Shown here one piece after another: positions 1 to 9,262 of a DNA stretch of 64,000 bases. The DNA comes from Gammaproteobacteria bacterium. Lineage in GTDB: Bacteria; Pseudomonadota; Gammaproteobacteria; Pseudomonadales; Azotimanducaceae. Each line of letters starts with the position of its first letter. Position 1 is the first letter of the stretch. The position numbers and the translations under genes were made by a program. The stretch is from the NCBI GenBank assembly GCA_007694905.1, contig REEU01000123.1, positions 62,001 through 126,000 on the forward strand, given 5' to 3'. The notes beneath the pieces were generated by a model. The model searched no databases. It was not told where the DNA came from and worked only from the letters and a program-made list of their open reading frames with translations.

Positions 1-1303
1 GGGCGATGGCGACACTTGGCAGTGCGGCAAGTGCCAGCAGACTCCATTCAAGGCCGAGGGCCAGCATGCCCATCGCGGCGCCTGCACCGGGCACGCTCAA
101 GGTCAGCGCCAGCAGAAGCAAAAGACCCAACGGCAGCAGGATCATTGAGACCAGAGGAATTGCCAGCAGATTCACCAGCGGTGCCAGCACAGGCATACGC
201 CCGAACACCACGGCCAGCGGCACGGCGAGAATGGTAGCGACCGTCAGCTGCGTCAGCAGCAGACCGCGGAGACCCGACAGCCCACCCTGACTGCGCCCGG
301 AGATCACCAGCAGCAACGCTGCGACGGCCAGGAAAGAGAGCCAGAAACCTGCCGCCAGGGGTGCAAGGGGATCCAGGACAAGTATCACGAGCGCCGCCCA
401 CAGCAACGCCAGGGCGGGATTAGGCAAACGCTGTCCCGCCAGCAGCGCCGCACCAACGGCAAGCATGATCCACGCCCGGCGCGCAGGCAGCTCGAAACCG
501 GTGACGAGGGCATAACTCCCTGCAACCATGAGCACCAGCAGTGTGCTCGCTCCGGGCGACCAGCCTCGCAGGCCGGAAACCGAGGTCAAGCCGAAAACCA
601 GTGCAGCGACCATCCCGACATGCAGTCCAGACACCACCAGCAGGTGGGTGGTTCCAGTGGCCGCCAGCAGCGCCCAGTCGCCCCCTTGCAGGGCACGGCG
701 GTCACCGACCAGTAACGCTCGCAGATGACGACCGCCGATCCCCGGTGCAGCAGCCTCGATGCGTTCCGATCCGGCAGCGCGCAGGCGCGATGCGAGCGAT
801 CCGGGAGTGGCGTCCGCAAGCAGTCGGGCACCCTCACCACGAACGTAGCCCTGACCGTCGATGCCGGCCCGAAACAGGTTCCTGTCCGGATCACCTGCGC
901 CGGGATTGGCCGGCCCACGCGGCGCACGCAGGCGTACCGGCAGGTGCCACGTCTGTCCGGTCCTGATCTCCATGGGCGTATGGACTTGCAGCCGCACCAT
1001 TCTGGGTCGGGCATCGATCCTGCCGCTGTCCAGGACTTTCACTTCCAGCATGCGCGGCGCCGCCTCGGGCTCAGCGCGGAGAATGCGACCGGTGAGCACA
1101 CCGTCGACTCTCAGGTCCTCGATCCGCCGAGCGTCGCCCTGAACCACCGCCATCCCCGGCAGCAGCGAGCCGAGCGCCAATGCCCAAAGCACTCCGGCCC
1201 AGGGCTGGCGCCGCAGCAGCAACCCGCCCATCCAGGCGAGGCTGGTCAGGACAGTGCACGCAACCGGGCCGAGACCAACGGCCGCGACGTGACCACCAAT
1301 CAT
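1..1303 (-). CDS. comEC: ComEC/Rec2 family DNA-uptake channel, partial (C-terminus beyond window)
   Basis: The reading frame stays open to the left edge, so only about 434 residues of a family usually near 750 are visible. ComEC forms the inner-membrane channel that takes up single-stranded DNA in competence. Translation of the minus strand shows hydrophobic N-terminal segments, then the family pattern W-L-PVRLRAPRGPANPG followed by LFRAGIDGQGYVRG, and later the competence-domain stretch YALVTGFELPARRAWIMLAV. The start is uncertain. ATG at 1303 leaves a 112-base gap to the divergent DUF2062 gene and opens near the first membrane segment. ATG at 1417 would extend the protein by 38 hydrophilic residues and has GGAGGA about 11 bases upstream, but it would overlap the neighbour's start codon. 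The family call rests on conserved motifs seen here; competence of the organism is not shown. Confidence 0.88.
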   Translation of the reverse strand, partial: MIGGHVAAVGLGPVACTVLTSLAWMGGLLLRRQPWAGVLWALALGSLLPGMAVVQGDARRIEDLRVDGVLTGRILRAEPEAAPRMLEVKVLDSGRIDARPRMVRLQVHTPMEIRTGQTWHLPVRLRAPRGPANPGAGDPDRNLFRAGIDGQGYVRGEGARLLADATPGSLASRLRAAGSERIEAAAPGIGGRHLRALLVGDRRALQGGDWALLAATGTTHLLVVSGLHVGMVAALVFGLTSVSGLRGWSPGASTLLVLMVAGSYALVTGFELPARRAWIMLAVGAALLAGQRLPNPALALLWAALVILVLDPLAPLAAGFWLSFLAVAALLLVISGRSQGGLSGLRGLLLTQLTVATILAVPLAVVFGRMPVLAPLVNLLAIPLVSMILLPLGLLLLLALTLSVPGAGAAMGMLALGLEWSLLALAALPSVAIA

Positions 1304-1415
1304 CGCCAGCAACAGCCGGTATGCTGGAGTGGAGAACGTTCCCTCGGCATAATCGCGCCGCCTGTCCGCCAGCGGTGCCCGGCTCTCCGGCCGCTGTACT
1401 CCGTCGGTGCCCCCC

Positions 1416-2009
1416 ATGCCGCGAAAGTTCCTCCAGAGATATCTGCCCTCCTCTGCAGCATTGCAGCGGCGGCGTGGTCTGGGCATTCTCGGCCGCCGGC
1501 TGCTGGAACCTGAGCTGTGGCATCTGAATCGGCAGTACGTTTCCACTGCATTTGCTGTAGGCCTTTTCGTCGCCTGGTTGCCGATTCCAATGCAGATGCT
1601 GGTGGCCGCGGCAGTCGCCATCGTGATCCGCTGCAACCTGCCCATCAGTGTCGCCCTGGTCTGGGTCAGCAATCCGGTCACGCTCCCGGCCCTGCTGCTG
1701 TTCGGTTATCAGGTGGGGGCCTTGCTGCTCGGAAAGCCGGCAGAGTTCGAAGCGTTCAATCTGTCCTGGGATTGGATGCGGGCACGTATGGGGCAGATCT
1801 GGGCGCCGCTGCTGCTCGGTTCTGTGGTGTGCGGAGTCGTCAGCGCCTTCCTTGGCTGGGCGGGGATGCAGGTCATCTGGCGCTGGCACGTGGTGCAGCG
1901 TTGGGAGCGACGCCGCAACGTGCGTCGCCTGCGGGCGATCATGGCCGAGAAGGAGCGGGAAGCCGCAGCGCTATCCGAGCAAGACAGGTCGCGAACCAGG
2001 GAGAAGTGA
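1416..2009 (+). CDS. DUF2062 membrane protein
   Basis: A 197-residue protein of the DUF2062 family, of unknown function, commonly found beside comEC and the lol genes in gammaproteobacteria. The N-terminus MPRKFLQRYLP, the LWHLNRQYVSTAFAVGLFVA segment and the ISVALVWVSNPVT motif are typical. Two or three hydrophobic stretches (about residues 45-70, 85-105 and 130-155) indicate an inner-membrane protein, followed by a charged C-terminal tail rich in Arg and Glu. I chose ATG 1416 over the GTG at 1407 because family members usually begin MPRKF. It is transcribed away from comEC and converges with the lol operon five bases downstream. Confidence 0.85.
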   Translation: MPRKFLQRYLPSSAALQRRRGLGILGRRLLEPELWHLNRQYVSTAFAVGLFVAWLPIPMQMLVAAAVAIVIRCNLPISVALVWVSNPVTLPALLLFGYQVGALLLGKPAEFEAFNLSWDWMRARMGQIWAPLLLGSVVCGVVSAFLGWAGMQVIWRWHVVQRWERRRNVRRLRAIMAEKEREAAALSEQDRSRTREK

Positions 2010-2014
2010 AGCGA

Positions 2015-3268
2015 TCAGCGATGCAGCGCGCGGGCAGGATCGATGGCGCCGGCACGCCGCGCTGGATACAGCGCACCGCCAATGGATACCAGCAGGGCAC
2101 CCGACGCGATCCACACCAGGTCCATCCATCGCAGCTCGGAAGGCAGCTCGTCGAAGTAGGTTCCGGCCAGCAGTCTGAATTCGAACAGGTCCTCAATGAC
2201 GCGCATGATGGCGCCGATGTGCGTGGCCAAAAGTACCCCCAAACCCAGCCCTGCGATAACGCCGACGCCGCCGATGAGCACGCCCTGGATCACGAATATG
2301 CGCACGACTCCGGATCGGGTCACGCCCAGCGTGCGCAGAATCGCCACTGCGCTGCGCTTCTCGTCCACCAACATGGCGAGGCTGGCGACGATGTTGAAGA
2401 CCGCCACCGCTACAATGAGTCCGAGCAGCAGGCCCATCATGGTCTTCTCCATGCCCACCGCCTCGAACAGCTCACCGTGGCGCGCCGTCCAGTCCCGCAC
2501 AGCAGCCTGCTCCAGACCCAGTGTGGCCGCCAGCCGGCGCCCTGCCGCGGGCGCCTGATAGACGTTATCCAGGGCAATGCGGACATCAACCGGTGCCAAG
2601 CCTGCCACCCCGGCAAGGCGATCCGCGTGCAGGAAAACCACACCATGATCCGGTTCGGCGCCGAGTCGGAAAAGACCGACCAGCTCCGCGGAGAGCAGCA
2701 TCGGGCGCACGCTGCCGTCCACGGCTCGCGGCAGCATCAGTGTGACCCGGTCGCCCGGGAACAGTCCGAGCCTGGCAGCGAGCGGCGAACCGATCACCAC
2801 TCCGGTATCGGCCCGCAGAGCCGAGAGCTCGCCGAAGACCATGTGCTCGGGCAGACGTGACAGCGAGGACTCTCGCGCAGGATCGATGCCGAACACGGCC
2901 ACCGGCAGCACCCGCGAGCCCGTCGTCAGCATGCCGCCGGTCTCCACGAAGCGCGCCGCGCCCTGAACGCCGGGTTCGCGCTCCGCCGCGCTCACCAGGG
3001 CATGGACCGCGTGTGCCGGAGCGGTCAGCGTCACGTGGGGGACGATGCCGAGAATGCGCGCCCGCAATTCCCGGTCGAAGCCGTTCATCACGGACAGGAC
3101 CGTGACCAGGGCGGCTACCCCGAGCACCAATCCGGCGATGGAAATCATGGAGATCAGGGAGATGGTCCGACTCTGCCTGACGGCGCCGAGATAGCGCCAG
3201 GCGATCAGCAGGGTAGGCTGACCACTGAGCCGGCCCAGTGGTGCCGGCGATGGCGAGGCGTCGCTCAC
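2015..3268 (-). CDS. lolE: Lipoprotein-releasing ABC transporter permease LolE
   Basis: A 417-residue inner-membrane permease that, with LolC and the LolD ATPase, extracts outer-membrane lipoproteins from the inner membrane and hands them to LolA. It has the LolC/E family layout: an N-terminal transmembrane helix (about residues 40-62) ending in [10 protein letters not shown], a large periplasmic MacB-type core domain, then three C-terminal FtsX-type membrane helices beginning near residue 280. It is the last gene of a lolC-lolD-lolE operon, overlapping lolD by four bases. LolC and LolE are paralogues; the name rests on gene order matching the usual lolCDE arrangement. Confidence 0.9.
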   Translation of the reverse strand: MSDASPSPAPLGRLSGQPTLLIAWRYLGAVRQSRTISLISMISIAGLVLGVAALVTVLSVMNGFDRELRARILGIVPHVTLTAPAHAVHALVSAAEREPGVQGAARFVETGGMLTTGSRVLPVAVFGIDPARESSLSRLPEHMVFGELSALRADTGVVIGSPLAARLGLFPGDRVTLMLPRAVDGSVRPMLLSAELVGLFRLGAEPDHGVVFLHADRLAGVAGLAPVDVRIALDNVYQAPAAGRRLAATLGLEQAAVRDWTARHGELFEAVGMEKTMMGLLLGLIVAVAVFNIVASLAMLVDEKRSAVAILRTLGVTRSGVVRIFVIQGVLIGGVGVIAGLGLGVLLATHIGAIMRVIEDLFEFRLLAGTYFDELPSELRWMDLVWIASGALLVSIGGALYPARRAGAIDPARALHR

Positions 3269-3960
3269 GGGGCGTCCTTATCCGGCTGCAGGACGCCCTC
3301 GACCAGACGCAGGCGCTGGTTCATGCGACGCGCGAGATGAAGGTCGTGGGTCACCACGGCAAGCGCAGTGCCGCTCTCTGCGTTCAGTTCCAAAAGCAGC
3401 TCCTGCACCACCATGGCCGTGCCCTGATCCAGGTTACCGGTGGGCTCGTCGGCCAGGATCACGGCAGGGCGCCCCGCCAGGGCGCGGGCAATGGCCACGC
3501 GCTGGCGCTCGCCCCCTGACAGTTCCGACGGCCGATGACCGCTGCGTGCCGCCAGACCGACCCGATCCAGCAACTCTCCGGCACGACGCCCCGCCGCTGC
3601 ACGCGGTTCACCCCGGATCAACAAGGGCATCGCCACGTTCTCCAGCGCCGAAAACTCGGCCAGCAGATGATGGAACTGATAGACAAACCCCAGCAGGCGA
3701 TTGCGCTGGGCGGCACGTCGGGACTCATCCAGCGCGTAGGCGTTCTCGCCTTGCCACCAGACGGTGCCAGCATCCGGCTCATCGAGACCTCCCAGGGCGT
3801 GCAGGAGGGTGCTCTTACCGGACCCAGAGGCCCCCACGATGGCTACGGTCTCGCCGGCCGTCAGGCGCAAGTCGACGCCGCTGAGTACCTGGACCCGCGC
3901 CGGCCCCTCGCGAAATCCGCGCTCGATACCGCGCGCCTCGAGCACAGCGCTGTCACTCAT
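3265..3960 (-). CDS. lolD: Lipoprotein-releasing ABC transporter ATPase LolD
   Basis: A 231-residue ATPase subunit of LolCDE on the cytoplasmic face of the inner membrane. It carries Walker [10 protein letters not shown], the ABC signature [15 protein letters not shown], Walker B VILADEP followed by TGNLD, and the H-loop VVTHD. The TGNLD motif is typical of the LolD/MacB/FtsE group. Its start overlaps the end of lolC by eight bases and its end overlaps lolE by four, so the three are almost certainly co-translated. Confidence 0.94.
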   Translation of the reverse strand: MSDSAVLEARGIERGFREGPARVQVLSGVDLRLTAGETVAIVGASGSGKSTLLHALGGLDEPDAGTVWWQGENAYALDESRRAAQRNRLLGFVYQFHHLLAEFSALENVAMPLLIRGEPRAAAGRRAGELLDRVGLAARSGHRPSELSGGERQRVAIARALAGRPAVILADEPTGNLDQGTAMVVQELLLELNAESGTALAVVTHDLHLARRMNQRLRLVEGVLQPDKDAP

Positions 3961-5182
3961 GACGCAACTCCTCTGCGGGAGAGATCACCAGGGCCCTGCG
4001 CGCCGGCCACCAGATGGTCAGCAGCGCGATGGTCACGCCTATCAGCGCAACGGCCAGCAGATCGGATGCCGCCACGGCCACCGGCAGTTCACGCACGAAA
4101 TACTCCTCCAGCAGGCGCTGATCGAACACATCCTGCAGCAGCACGACGAATGCCGGCAGCCCGAGGGCCAGCAGCGTGCCGGCCAGCAGGCCCCCGAAGA
4201 TGCCCATGGCGGCAATCAGACCACCCTGGGCGAAGAACAGATGCACCAGGCTGCCCGGACGCATGCCCATGGTGCGGAGAATGGCGACATCTCCCCGCTT
4301 GCTGTTAACCACCATGGTCAGCATGGACACCACGTTGAAGGCAGCCACAGCGACCAGCAGGGACAGCAGCACGAACATGATGCGTTTCTGCAGCCCGATG
4401 GCTTCGTAGAGGTTGCCGTGTGTGCGGCGCCAGTCATAAGCCCGCAGGCGCGGGTCGTCGGCGCGCCGCAGAATCGAATCCACCACATCTCCGGCCACAA
4501 ACAGATCCGCAAGCCGCAGCCGCACGCCCTGGGCCTCACCGGGCACACGCAGCAGACGCCTGGCATCCTCCAGGTGGACGAACATGCCGCTGTCGTCGAG
4601 CTCCGAGGCCAGTTCGAAGATGCCCGCCACCTGCATGCGTTTCTGTCGGGGGAAGGCTCCGGCCAAGGTGATCCGGGGGTCAGGCATGACCAGAACCACG
4701 TCGTCACCCATCCCGACGCCTAGCGTCGCGGCCAGGCGGCTGCCCAGCACCGCCCGAAAGCTGCCCGGCTCCAGTGCTTCGAGACTGCCTGCAGTGATCC
4801 GGTCAGGAAGAATGGACACCGTAGCCTCACGTGCCGGATCGATGCCGGTCAGATCCACCGCAAGCACCCGGTCCGTTCCCGCCAGCAGCGCGGGACCGCG
4901 CGTGATGGGCGCCGCGGCGACGACGCGCGGATCCTCGAGCGCGGCGTCTGCCACGCGCCGCCAATCCTGCAGGCCGTCATCGGCAAACACCACTGCATGG
5001 GGCAGCACGCCGAGGATGCGTTCCCGGAGCTCGCGATCGAAGCCGTTCATGACCGACAGCACCAACACCAGCACGGCAGTGCCGAGCGCGAGGCCGAAGG
5101 CGGCAATGGCCGTCACGAAGGACAGGAACCCTCCGCCCGCTCGGCTGTAGCGCCAGGCGATGCGAAGCGGCAGCGAATTCAC
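3953..5182 (-). CDS. lolC: Lipoprotein-releasing ABC transporter permease LolC
   Basis: The first permease of the lolCDE operon. From the GTG at 5182 (beginning [12 protein letters not shown]) it is 409 residues, matching the family's usual size. An in-frame ATG at 5329 would add 49 low-complexity residues and run deep into nqrM, so I reject it. The family features are an N-terminal membrane helix followed by [18 protein letters not shown], a periplasmic domain of about 200 residues, and C-terminal FtsX-type helices starting near residue 265. No clear ribosome-binding site precedes the GTG. The gene starts 31 bases after nqrM ends, so it may share that transcript. Confidence 0.88.
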   Translation of the reverse strand: MNSLPLRIAWRYSRAGGGFLSFVTAIAAFGLALGTAVLVLVLSVMNGFDRELRERILGVLPHAVVFADDGLQDWRRVADAALEDPRVVAAAPITRGPALLAGTDRVLAVDLTGIDPAREATVSILPDRITAGSLEALEPGSFRAVLGSRLAATLGVGMGDDVVLVMPDPRITLAGAFPRQKRMQVAGIFELASELDDSGMFVHLEDARRLLRVPGEAQGVRLRLADLFVAGDVVDSILRRADDPRLRAYDWRRTHGNLYEAIGLQKRIMFVLLSLLVAVAAFNVVSMLTMVVNSKRGDVAILRTMGMRPGSLVHLFFAQGGLIAAMGIFGGLLAGTLLALGLPAFVVLLQDVFDQRLLEEYFVRELPVAVAASDLLAVALIGVTIALLTIWWPARRALVISPAEELRHE

Positions 5183-5213
5183 GAGCGGAATGGATGCGGA
5201 GCGGTTGGCCGAA

Positions 5214-5447
5214 TCAACGGCGGGTGGCGTCGTAGCCGAGGGGTCTCGGGGCCTCCCCGTCGTCGGCCTCGTCCTCCGCATCGCAGCGGGAAGGGTCCCC
5301 GCCGCAAATGTCGCAGGACCCGTCGGCACCCATCATGTTCAGGCCGCCGCAGGTTCCCGCAATGGGTTTGCGCCCAAGCATGACGCCGATGGACATGGCG
5401 GCCACCAGCGCAAGCATGATCACGAATACCACCAGAAACTGGCTCAT
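5214..5447 (-). CDS. nqrM: Na+-NQR maturation protein NqrM
   Basis: A 77-residue protein with one N-terminal membrane helix (about residues 4-22), then GVMLGRKPI, GTCGGL and a Cys-rich stretch GSCDICGGDPSRC. This arrangement identifies NqrM, needed to mature the sodium-pumping NADH:quinone oxidoreductase, probably by delivering iron for the NqrD/E centre. The tail is acidic. The start overlaps the end of apbE by four bases, giving the known apbE-nqrM pair. The nqrABCDEF genes that normally precede this pair are not in the window. Confidence 0.9.
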   Translation of the reverse strand: MSQFLVVFVIMLALVAAMSIGVMLGRKPIAGTCGGLNMMGADGSCDICGGDPSRCDAEDEADDGEAPRPLGYDATRR

Positions 5448-6514
5448 GGATCACCTGCAACCCGAAATTCGGCAAATGCGGGACTGGCCACTTCCTCCAG
5501 TCCCTCGTCTGTGTACAGGATAAACAAAACCGGCAGCGAAAGCTCGCCGGCCAGCGTCAGCCCAGCATCGGGCCCCATGACGTTGAACGCGGTCGCCAGG
5601 CCATCCGACCACATGGCGGACGGATGGATCACGGTCACGGAGGCGACCCGTTCGGGTATCGGCCAGCCAGTCTTGGGATCGATGGTATGGGAATAGCGCA
5701 CGCCCGCATGGACGAAGAAATTTCGATAATCCCCCGAGGTGGTCACTCCCGCGTCCTCGATTCCGATCACGGCCTGCACCCCGCCGCGACGACCGATGGA
5801 CGGCACCTCGATCCCAACCTGCCACGGTGTCCCGCGGGCGTTGTGCCCCCGCCCTCGCATGTCGCCTCCGATGTCCGCAAGGTAACGGGTCGCACCGTGA
5901 TCCTCGAGAACGCGACTCATGACGTCCGCGCCGTGGCCTTTGGCGATGCCGCCGAGGTCGACGTACACGTCTGCAAGGCGTCGAATCGCAGGCGGCTCCT
6001 GTCTGACTTCGAGTTGCGTCCAATCAACCCTGGACATCGCCGCACGGAGCTGTTCTTCGCTGGGAACCGCATCATGCTCGATGTCGCGACTGCCGAATCC
6101 CCAAAGGTTGACCAATGGCCCCACCGTGACGTCGAACGCTCCGTCGGACAGCGCACTGATCTCCAGCGCAGCCATGAGCACGTCCGCGTGTTCAGGAGAC
6201 ACCTCAAACCATTCACCGATGGGCGCGCGGTTGAACCGCGAGAGCTCCGAATCCGGGTCATAGTTGGACATCTGGGCGTTGACCTCGGCCAGCGCTGCTT
6301 CGAGGTCCACCTGCAGGCTGGCCGCATCGAGTCCGGGCGGCGGCGCGGCCACCCGGACGCTCCAATAAGTGCCCATGGTGCGGCCCTCGAGCGCGAGGGT
6401 TTCGACCTCCGGCTCGGATGGGGCACAGCCGGACAGCAGCGCGGCGAGAAGCAGCAGCATCCATCCCTCGAGCAGGCTCGAGGACGAACGGCGGAACGGG
6501 GGTGACAACGGCAT
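5444..6514 (-). CDS. apbE: FAD:protein FMN transferase ApbE (lipoprotein)
   Basis: A 356-residue enzyme that attaches FMN covalently to threonine in proteins such as NqrB and NqrC. It has an N-terminal lipoprotein signal with lipobox LLSGC (Cys30), so it should be membrane-anchored in the periplasm. Family motifs include GRTMGTYWSV, the flavin-binding DLGGIAKGHGAD, TTSGDYRNFF and SHTIDPKTGWP. It lies first in a minus-strand run followed by nqrM and lolCDE, and diverges from the dienelactone-hydrolase gene. Its natural partner complex, NQR, must be encoded elsewhere. Confidence 0.93.
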   Translation of the reverse strand: MPLSPPFRRSSSSLLEGWMLLLLAALLSGCAPSEPEVETLALEGRTMGTYWSVRVAAPPPGLDAASLQVDLEAALAEVNAQMSNYDPDSELSRFNRAPIGEWFEVSPEHADVLMAALEISALSDGAFDVTVGPLVNLWGFGSRDIEHDAVPSEEQLRAAMSRVDWTQLEVRQEPPAIRRLADVYVDLGGIAKGHGADVMSRVLEDHGATRYLADIGGDMRGRGHNARGTPWQVGIEVPSIGRRGGVQAVIGIEDAGVTTSGDYRNFFVHAGVRYSHTIDPKTGWPIPERVASVTVIHPSAMWSDGLATAFNVMGPDAGLTLAGELSLPVLFILYTDEGLEEVASPAFAEFRVAGDP

Positions 6515-6679
6515 CTGAATCCCGAATCAGCAGCGAGAGCCGCCGCAAGATACCGAAGCCTATGGCGGGCGTCACCGCATGCTCCATACGATCAGCACAG
6601 GTGAAGCAACGATCGAGCTTGACGAAGGGGTTCTGCTGCGATTCGCTTGGGGTGGGCAGGAAACAGGGGGAGCGCAGAC

Positions 6680-7393
6680 TTGACCAACCGACAGATCGAG
6701 TATCGTGAAGGTGACAGCACCTTCGAGGGGCATCTGGCCTGGGACGAGACGGCAACGCGGCCGAGACCCGCAGTCATTGTCTGTCACGCCTGGGGCGGGC
6801 GCGACGACTTCAGCTGCGCCCGAGCCGAGGATATGGCGGCACTCGGCTACGTCGGTTTCGCACTGGACGCCTATGGCAAAGGTGTCAGGGGCGGCAGCGT
6901 CGAGGAGAATCAGGCACTGATGTCCCCGCTGCTCGAGGACCGGACCCTGCTCCGTCGTCGGCTCGCCGCCGCGGTCGACTGCGTCAGGGCACAACCTGAG
7001 GTGGACAGCTCCCGCGTTGCAGCCATCGGCTACTGCTTCGGTGGTCTGTGCGTACTTGATCTCGCTCGGGACGGCGCCGACCTGCGCGGCGTGGTCAGCT
7101 TTCACGGCTTGCTGTCGCCGCCCGGGACGCCGCCCAACGCCAGCATCACCGCAAAGGTGCTGGTTCTGCACGGTCACGACGATCCCATGGTGCCGCCGGA
7201 TCAGGTGCTCGCATTCGAGCAGGAAATGACCGCCGCCGGCGTCGACTGGCAGGTTCACGCCTACGGGCACACCGTGCATGCGTTCACGAATCCGGAGGCC
7301 AACGATCCCAAGCTGGGCGCCGCGTTCAGTGCGGGGGCCAACCGCCGCTCCTGGACTGCCATGAAGGACTTTCTTGCCGAGATCCTGGCCTGA
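6680..7393 (+). CDS. Dienelactone hydrolase family protein
   Basis: A 237-residue alpha/beta hydrolase of the dienelactone hydrolase family. The likely catalytic residues are Cys in GYCFGG, Asp in HGHDDPMVPP and His in HTVHAF, the usual Cys-Asp-His triad. The ordinary role would be hydrolysis of a lactone or ester, but the substrate cannot be told from the sequence. I chose TTG at 6680 because GGGGGAG lies eight bases upstream; a TTG at 6647 gives an 11-residue extension with no such site. The ABC exporter genes follow four bases downstream. Confidence 0.85.
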   Translation: MTNRQIEYREGDSTFEGHLAWDETATRPRPAVIVCHAWGGRDDFSCARAEDMAALGYVGFALDAYGKGVRGGSVEENQALMSPLLEDRTLLRRRLAAAVDCVRAQPEVDSSRVAAIGYCFGGLCVLDLARDGADLRGVVSFHGLLSPPGTPPNASITAKVLVLHGHDDPMVPPDQVLAFEQEMTAAGVDWQVHAYGHTVHAFTNPEANDPKLGAAFSAGANRRSWTAMKDFLAEILA

Positions 7394-7396
7394 CGG

Positions 7397-9262
7397 GTGC
7401 GCGCGGACGCGCCCAGCGGGCAGGACAGGACCGAATCAGGCCCGACAGATCGGCCGCTACCGGTGGCAGACGCTCCCACCGGCACGCCACTGCGCCGTCT
7501 GCTTCCGTACCATCGCCGCTACTGGGTGCCCTTCTGGCTGGGCATTACCGGCCTCCTGCTGGCGCGGGTATTCGAGGCCCTGATCCCGCTCTACCTGCGC
7601 GACGGCATCGATCTCATCGATGGCGGACTCCGTGACGGCAACCTGGCACCGGAAGCACTCGCTCTGCCTGCCGTTGCGATTCTAATCTGCGTGCTACTGC
7701 GCTACCTGTTCATCATCGCCAGCCGCAGGGTGATCCGGCGGATCGGCATTGCCATCGCCTACGATCTGCGCAATCGCTTCTACGCCCAGGTGCAGCGCAT
7801 GGGGCCCGCGTTCTTCGCCCGCCATCCCACAGGCGACCTCATGGCGCGTGCGGTCAACGACATTCAGCTGATTCGCCAGCTCATCGGTATGGGTCTGCGC
7901 ACCATCCTGGTGCTCGTATTCTCCGCAGGCGTGGGGCTCGTGTTCATGTTCTCCCTGGCTCCGGTCCTGACCCTGCTCCTGCTGCCGCCACTGCCGCTCA
8001 TCGTCTGGGCCGGGTGGCGCCTTTCACGGCAGGTCTTCGACCAATCCATCGTCGTTCAGGCCGGTTTCTCGAACCTCTCTGACCGGGTCCAGGAGAACCT
8101 CGGCGGGATCCGCACGGTGCAGGCGCAGGTCCAGGAGGCGCGCGAAATCGAGCGCTTCGCGCAGGTGAACCAGCGCTATGCAGACAACTATCTGGAACTC
8201 GCCCGGATCAACTCCTTGATCGCTTCGGTGATGCCCCTGCTCGGCGCCCTGTGCGTGCTCGTAATCATCGGCTACGGCGGCAGCCGCGTCCTTGCGGGTG
8301 AACTGACCCTCGGCACCCTCACCGCCTTTCTCTGGTATCTGAACATGGTGCTCTGGCCGGTGCGGCAGGCCGGCCAGATGGTGACCCTCTGGCAGCAGGG
8401 TGCCTCCGGAACCCAGCGTCTGTTCGAGATCCTCGACGCCGAACCGGAAGTCGTCGATACCGCGGCGACTGCGGATGTCCTGCCCGAGCCGCGGGGCGCG
8501 CTGCGGATCGAGCGGCTCGAGTACCGCTTTCCCGGCGCCGCGACCCATGCGCTCGACGGCATTGAATTCAGCCTGCGCCCGGGCGAATTCCTCGCTGTGA
8601 TGGGGCCTGTAGGCGCCGGCAAGACCACCCTCCTGCGCTGCCTGGTGCGATTGATCGAGCCACCTCGTGCCAGCCTGTTTCTCGATGATCTCGACATTCA
8701 TGCCTACCCGCTGGCCGAACTCCGCGCGCGCATCGTGCTGGTGCCTCAGGACCCGTTCCTGTTCGCCGATCTGCTGCGGGCGAATCTCAGTTATGACACG
8801 CCGGACCGTGATCCCGAGCAGATCGAGGCTGCCGCAGCTGCCGCAGGACTCGGCGAAACCCTGGCCCGCATGCCGGACGGGCTCGACACCCTGGTGGGCG
8901 AGCGCGGCGTGACGCTGTCCGGGGGCCAGAAGCAGCGCGCGTCCCTGGCACGGGGCCTGATCCAGACACCTGCCGTCCTGCTGCTGGACGACTGTTTTTC
9001 CAGCGTCGACACGGAAACCGAAGCCCGAATCCTGACGGCGATACGCGCCCTGCGCGTGGGCCAGACCACAGTCCTGGTCACGCACAGAGTCGCCACTGCC
9101 CGCCAGGCCGATCGTATTCTCATGCTCGATGCGGGTCGGCCGGTCGAGCTCGGCAGCCATTCGGAGCTCCTGGCCGCAGGCGGCGACTATGCCGCACTCG
9201 AGCGCCTGCAGCGCCGACGCAGCGTGCTCGGGGACCCCGTCGATGAGGAGCGCGGAACATGA
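7397..9262 (+). CDS. ABC exporter, transmembrane-ATPase half with a degenerate catalytic site
   Basis: A 621-residue half-transporter with a six-helix exporter domain (about residues 45-330) and a nucleotide-binding domain (about 370-600). It has Walker A GPVGAGKTT, signature LSGGQKQRASLARGL, Walker B VLLLDD and H-loop VTHR. The residue after Walker B is Asp where active ATPases have Glu, as in the weak half of heterodimeric exporters such as MdlA. The next gene overlaps by four bases and has a canonical site, so the two probably form a heterodimer. The substrate is unknown. GTG 7397 is used; GTG 7463 is a possible alternative. Confidence 0.88.
   Translation: MRADAPSGQDRTESGPTDRPLPVADAPTGTPLRRLLPYHRRYWVPFWLGITGLLLARVFEALIPLYLRDGIDLIDGGLRDGNLAPEALALPAVAILICVLLRYLFIIASRRVIRRIGIAIAYDLRNRFYAQVQRMGPAFFARHPTGDLMARAVNDIQLIRQLIGMGLRTILVLVFSAGVGLVFMFSLAPVLTLLLLPPLPLIVWAGWRLSRQVFDQSIVVQAGFSNLSDRVQENLGGIRTVQAQVQEAREIERFAQVNQRYADNYLELARINSLIASVMPLLGALCVLVIIGYGGSRVLAGELTLGTLTAFLWYLNMVLWPVRQAGQMVTLWQQGASGTQRLFEILDAEPEVVDTAATADVLPEPRGALRIERLEYRFPGAATHALDGIEFSLRPGEFLAVMGPVGAGKTTLLRCLVRLIEPPRASLFLDDLDIHAYPLAELRARIVLVPQDPFLFADLLRANLSYDTPDRDPEQIEAAAAAAGLGETLARMPDGLDTLVGERGVTLSGGQKQRASLARGLIQTPAVLLLDDCFSSVDTETEARILTAIRALRVGQTTVLVTHRVATARQADRILMLDAGRPVELGSHSELLAAGGDYAALERLQRRRSVLGDPVDEERGT

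Noticed and set aside
1071-1889. 272-codon minus-strand frame across comEC start and DUF2062
   Set aside because: It is antisense to DUF2062 and out of frame with comEC; composition is rich in Arg, His and Gln as in shadow frames.
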